Assembly: GCA_945952045.1 (NCBI GenBank)
Contig: CAMFHE010000041.1
Coordinates: 1 to 43,626, forward strand
Source of the DNA: an uncultured Rhizobium sp.
GTDB lineage: Bacteria; Pseudomonadota; Alphaproteobacteria; Rhizobiales; Rhizobiaceae
Direction of reading: 5' to 3'
Length of the DNA stretch: 43,626 nucleotides
Shown: positions 43,162-43,626 of the stretch, piece by piece
How positions within the stretch are numbered: the stretch's first letter is position 1
Layout: the number at the start of each line of letters is the position of its first letter
Program-made: the position numbers and the translations under genes
Notes under the pieces: generated by a model
What the model saw: only the letters and a program-made list of their open reading frames with translations
Databases searched by the model: none
What the model was told of the DNA's origin: nothing

Positions 43162-43626
43162 TTATGCCGCTTCGGCGGTATTGCCGCCATAGAGCGCGTC
43201 CTTGAACGGCTGCGGTCCGACACGACGATAGGCCACCAGGAATGTTTCCTGCGGATCGAGGCGCAGGCCGAGATAGGTGTCGACGATCTTTTCGATCGCA
43301 TCCGTCACCTTGTCCGGCTCGAAACCACGGCCGATGATCTCACCGATCGAGGTATGTTCGTCGCCAGAGCCGCCAAGCGTGATCTGGTAAAGCTCGGCGC
43401 CCTTCTTCTCAACGCCCAGCAGACCAATATGACCGACATGGTGATGCCCGCAAGCATTGATGCAGCCGGAGATCTTGATCTTCAGCTCACCGATTTCCGC
43501 CTGCCGTTCGGCCGAGCCGAAACGCGTGGAAATTTCCTGCGCAACGGGAATTGCGCGGGCATTGGCGAGCGCGCAATAGTCCAGCCCGGGACAGGCAATG
43601 ATATCGGTGATCAGGCCGGCATTGGC
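43162..43626 (-). CDS. cysI: Nitrite/sulfite reductase hemoprotein, C-terminal part (cut by window edge)
   Basis: Assimilatory reductase that takes sulfite to sulfide using siroheme and a [4Fe-4S] cluster. Only the last 154 residues or so are present; the start lies right of the window. The cluster ligands are visible as C-x5-C (CPGLDYC) and C-x3-C (GCINACGHH). Sulfite rather than nitrite is favoured by the DUF934 neighbour. The stop TAA is at 43162-43164, inside the ribosome-site region of DUF934. Confidence 0.93.
   Translation of the reverse strand, partial: ANAGLITDIIACPGLDYCALANARAIPVAQEISTRFGSAERQAEIGELKIKISGCINACGHHHVGHIGLLGVEKKGAELYQITLGGSGDEHTSIGEIIGRGFEPDKVTDAIEKIVDTYLGLRLDPQETFLVAYRRVGPQPFKDALYGGNTAEAA

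Overview
The window reads as a GC-rich chromosomal segment of an alphaproteobacterium, almost certainly Rhizobiales and most likely Rhizobiaceae (Agrobacterium/Rhizobium group). The support is the gene content (a LexA box of the GTTC-N7-GTTC type, ATP12 chaperone, DUF1489, PAS_5 protein, gltA/comEC/lexA block, cysI-DUF934-fpr block) and dispersed palindromic repeats of the RIME kind known from rhizobia. I see no phage, IS element, plasmid functions or CRISPR array. This is mostly core genome, and the species cannot be fixed from the sequence alone.

Layout. 1-2.1 kb: the 5' part of thrS, tRNA-Glu(UUC), and an IscU-like scaffold gene with yidD. 2.1-4.3 kb: folE, hisI and a patatin phospholipase. 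4.4-9.6 kb: a CBS-pair protein and a rhomboid protease, then PAS_5, double-PilZ, a BTLCP cysteine protease and an anchored unknown protein. 9.8-16.2 kb: a D,D-carboxypeptidase with SPOR domain, a small unknown gene, DUF1489 with sdaA, then three membrane proteins (DUF599, DUF1624 acyltransferase-like, ICMT-like). 16.2-21.4 kb: a MerR regulator, mgtE, a divergent peptide-deformylase paralogue, a BON protein, lipB-osmC, tRNA-Leu(GAG) and an XRE regulator. 21.6-27.4 kb: an EamA transporter, an SRPBCC-M50 protease fusion, a four-gene glutathione-dependent formaldehyde operon, and a guanidine-II riboswitch controlling a SugE/Gdx exporter. 27.4-31.4 kb (minus strand): a lipoprotein gene and the cluster crcB, RluC-type pseudouridine synthase, HAD phosphatase, ATP12. 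31.6-36.7 kb: a small unknown gene, then a tandem glycine riboswitch and gcvTHP. 36.8-43.6 kb: gltA, comEC, lexA with an SOS box, fpr, DUF934 and the 3' end of a sulfite reductase gene.

One-carbon and amino-acid metabolism recur. FolE starts pterin/folate synthesis, SdaA degrades serine, GcvTHP cleaves glycine to methylene-tetrahydrofolate, LipB supplies the lipoyl group needed by GcvH, and FrmA/FghA oxidise formaldehyde to formate. The genes lie in separate transcription units.

The most interesting items are: (1) a two-hairpin guanidine-II riboswitch starting at the predicted 5' end of the sugE transcript, whose promoter spacer is a palindrome that may also end the upstream formaldehyde operon; (2) a strong minus-strand intrinsic terminator with no gene in front of it, in the leader of the rhomboid gene, suggesting a small RNA or attenuator; (3) a peptide deformylase paralogue that has lost two of three metal ligands; (4) an SRPBCC domain fused to an M50 site-2-type protease; (5) repeat elements that supply the stop codons of mgtE and osmC. 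No wholly new multi-gene system is evident.
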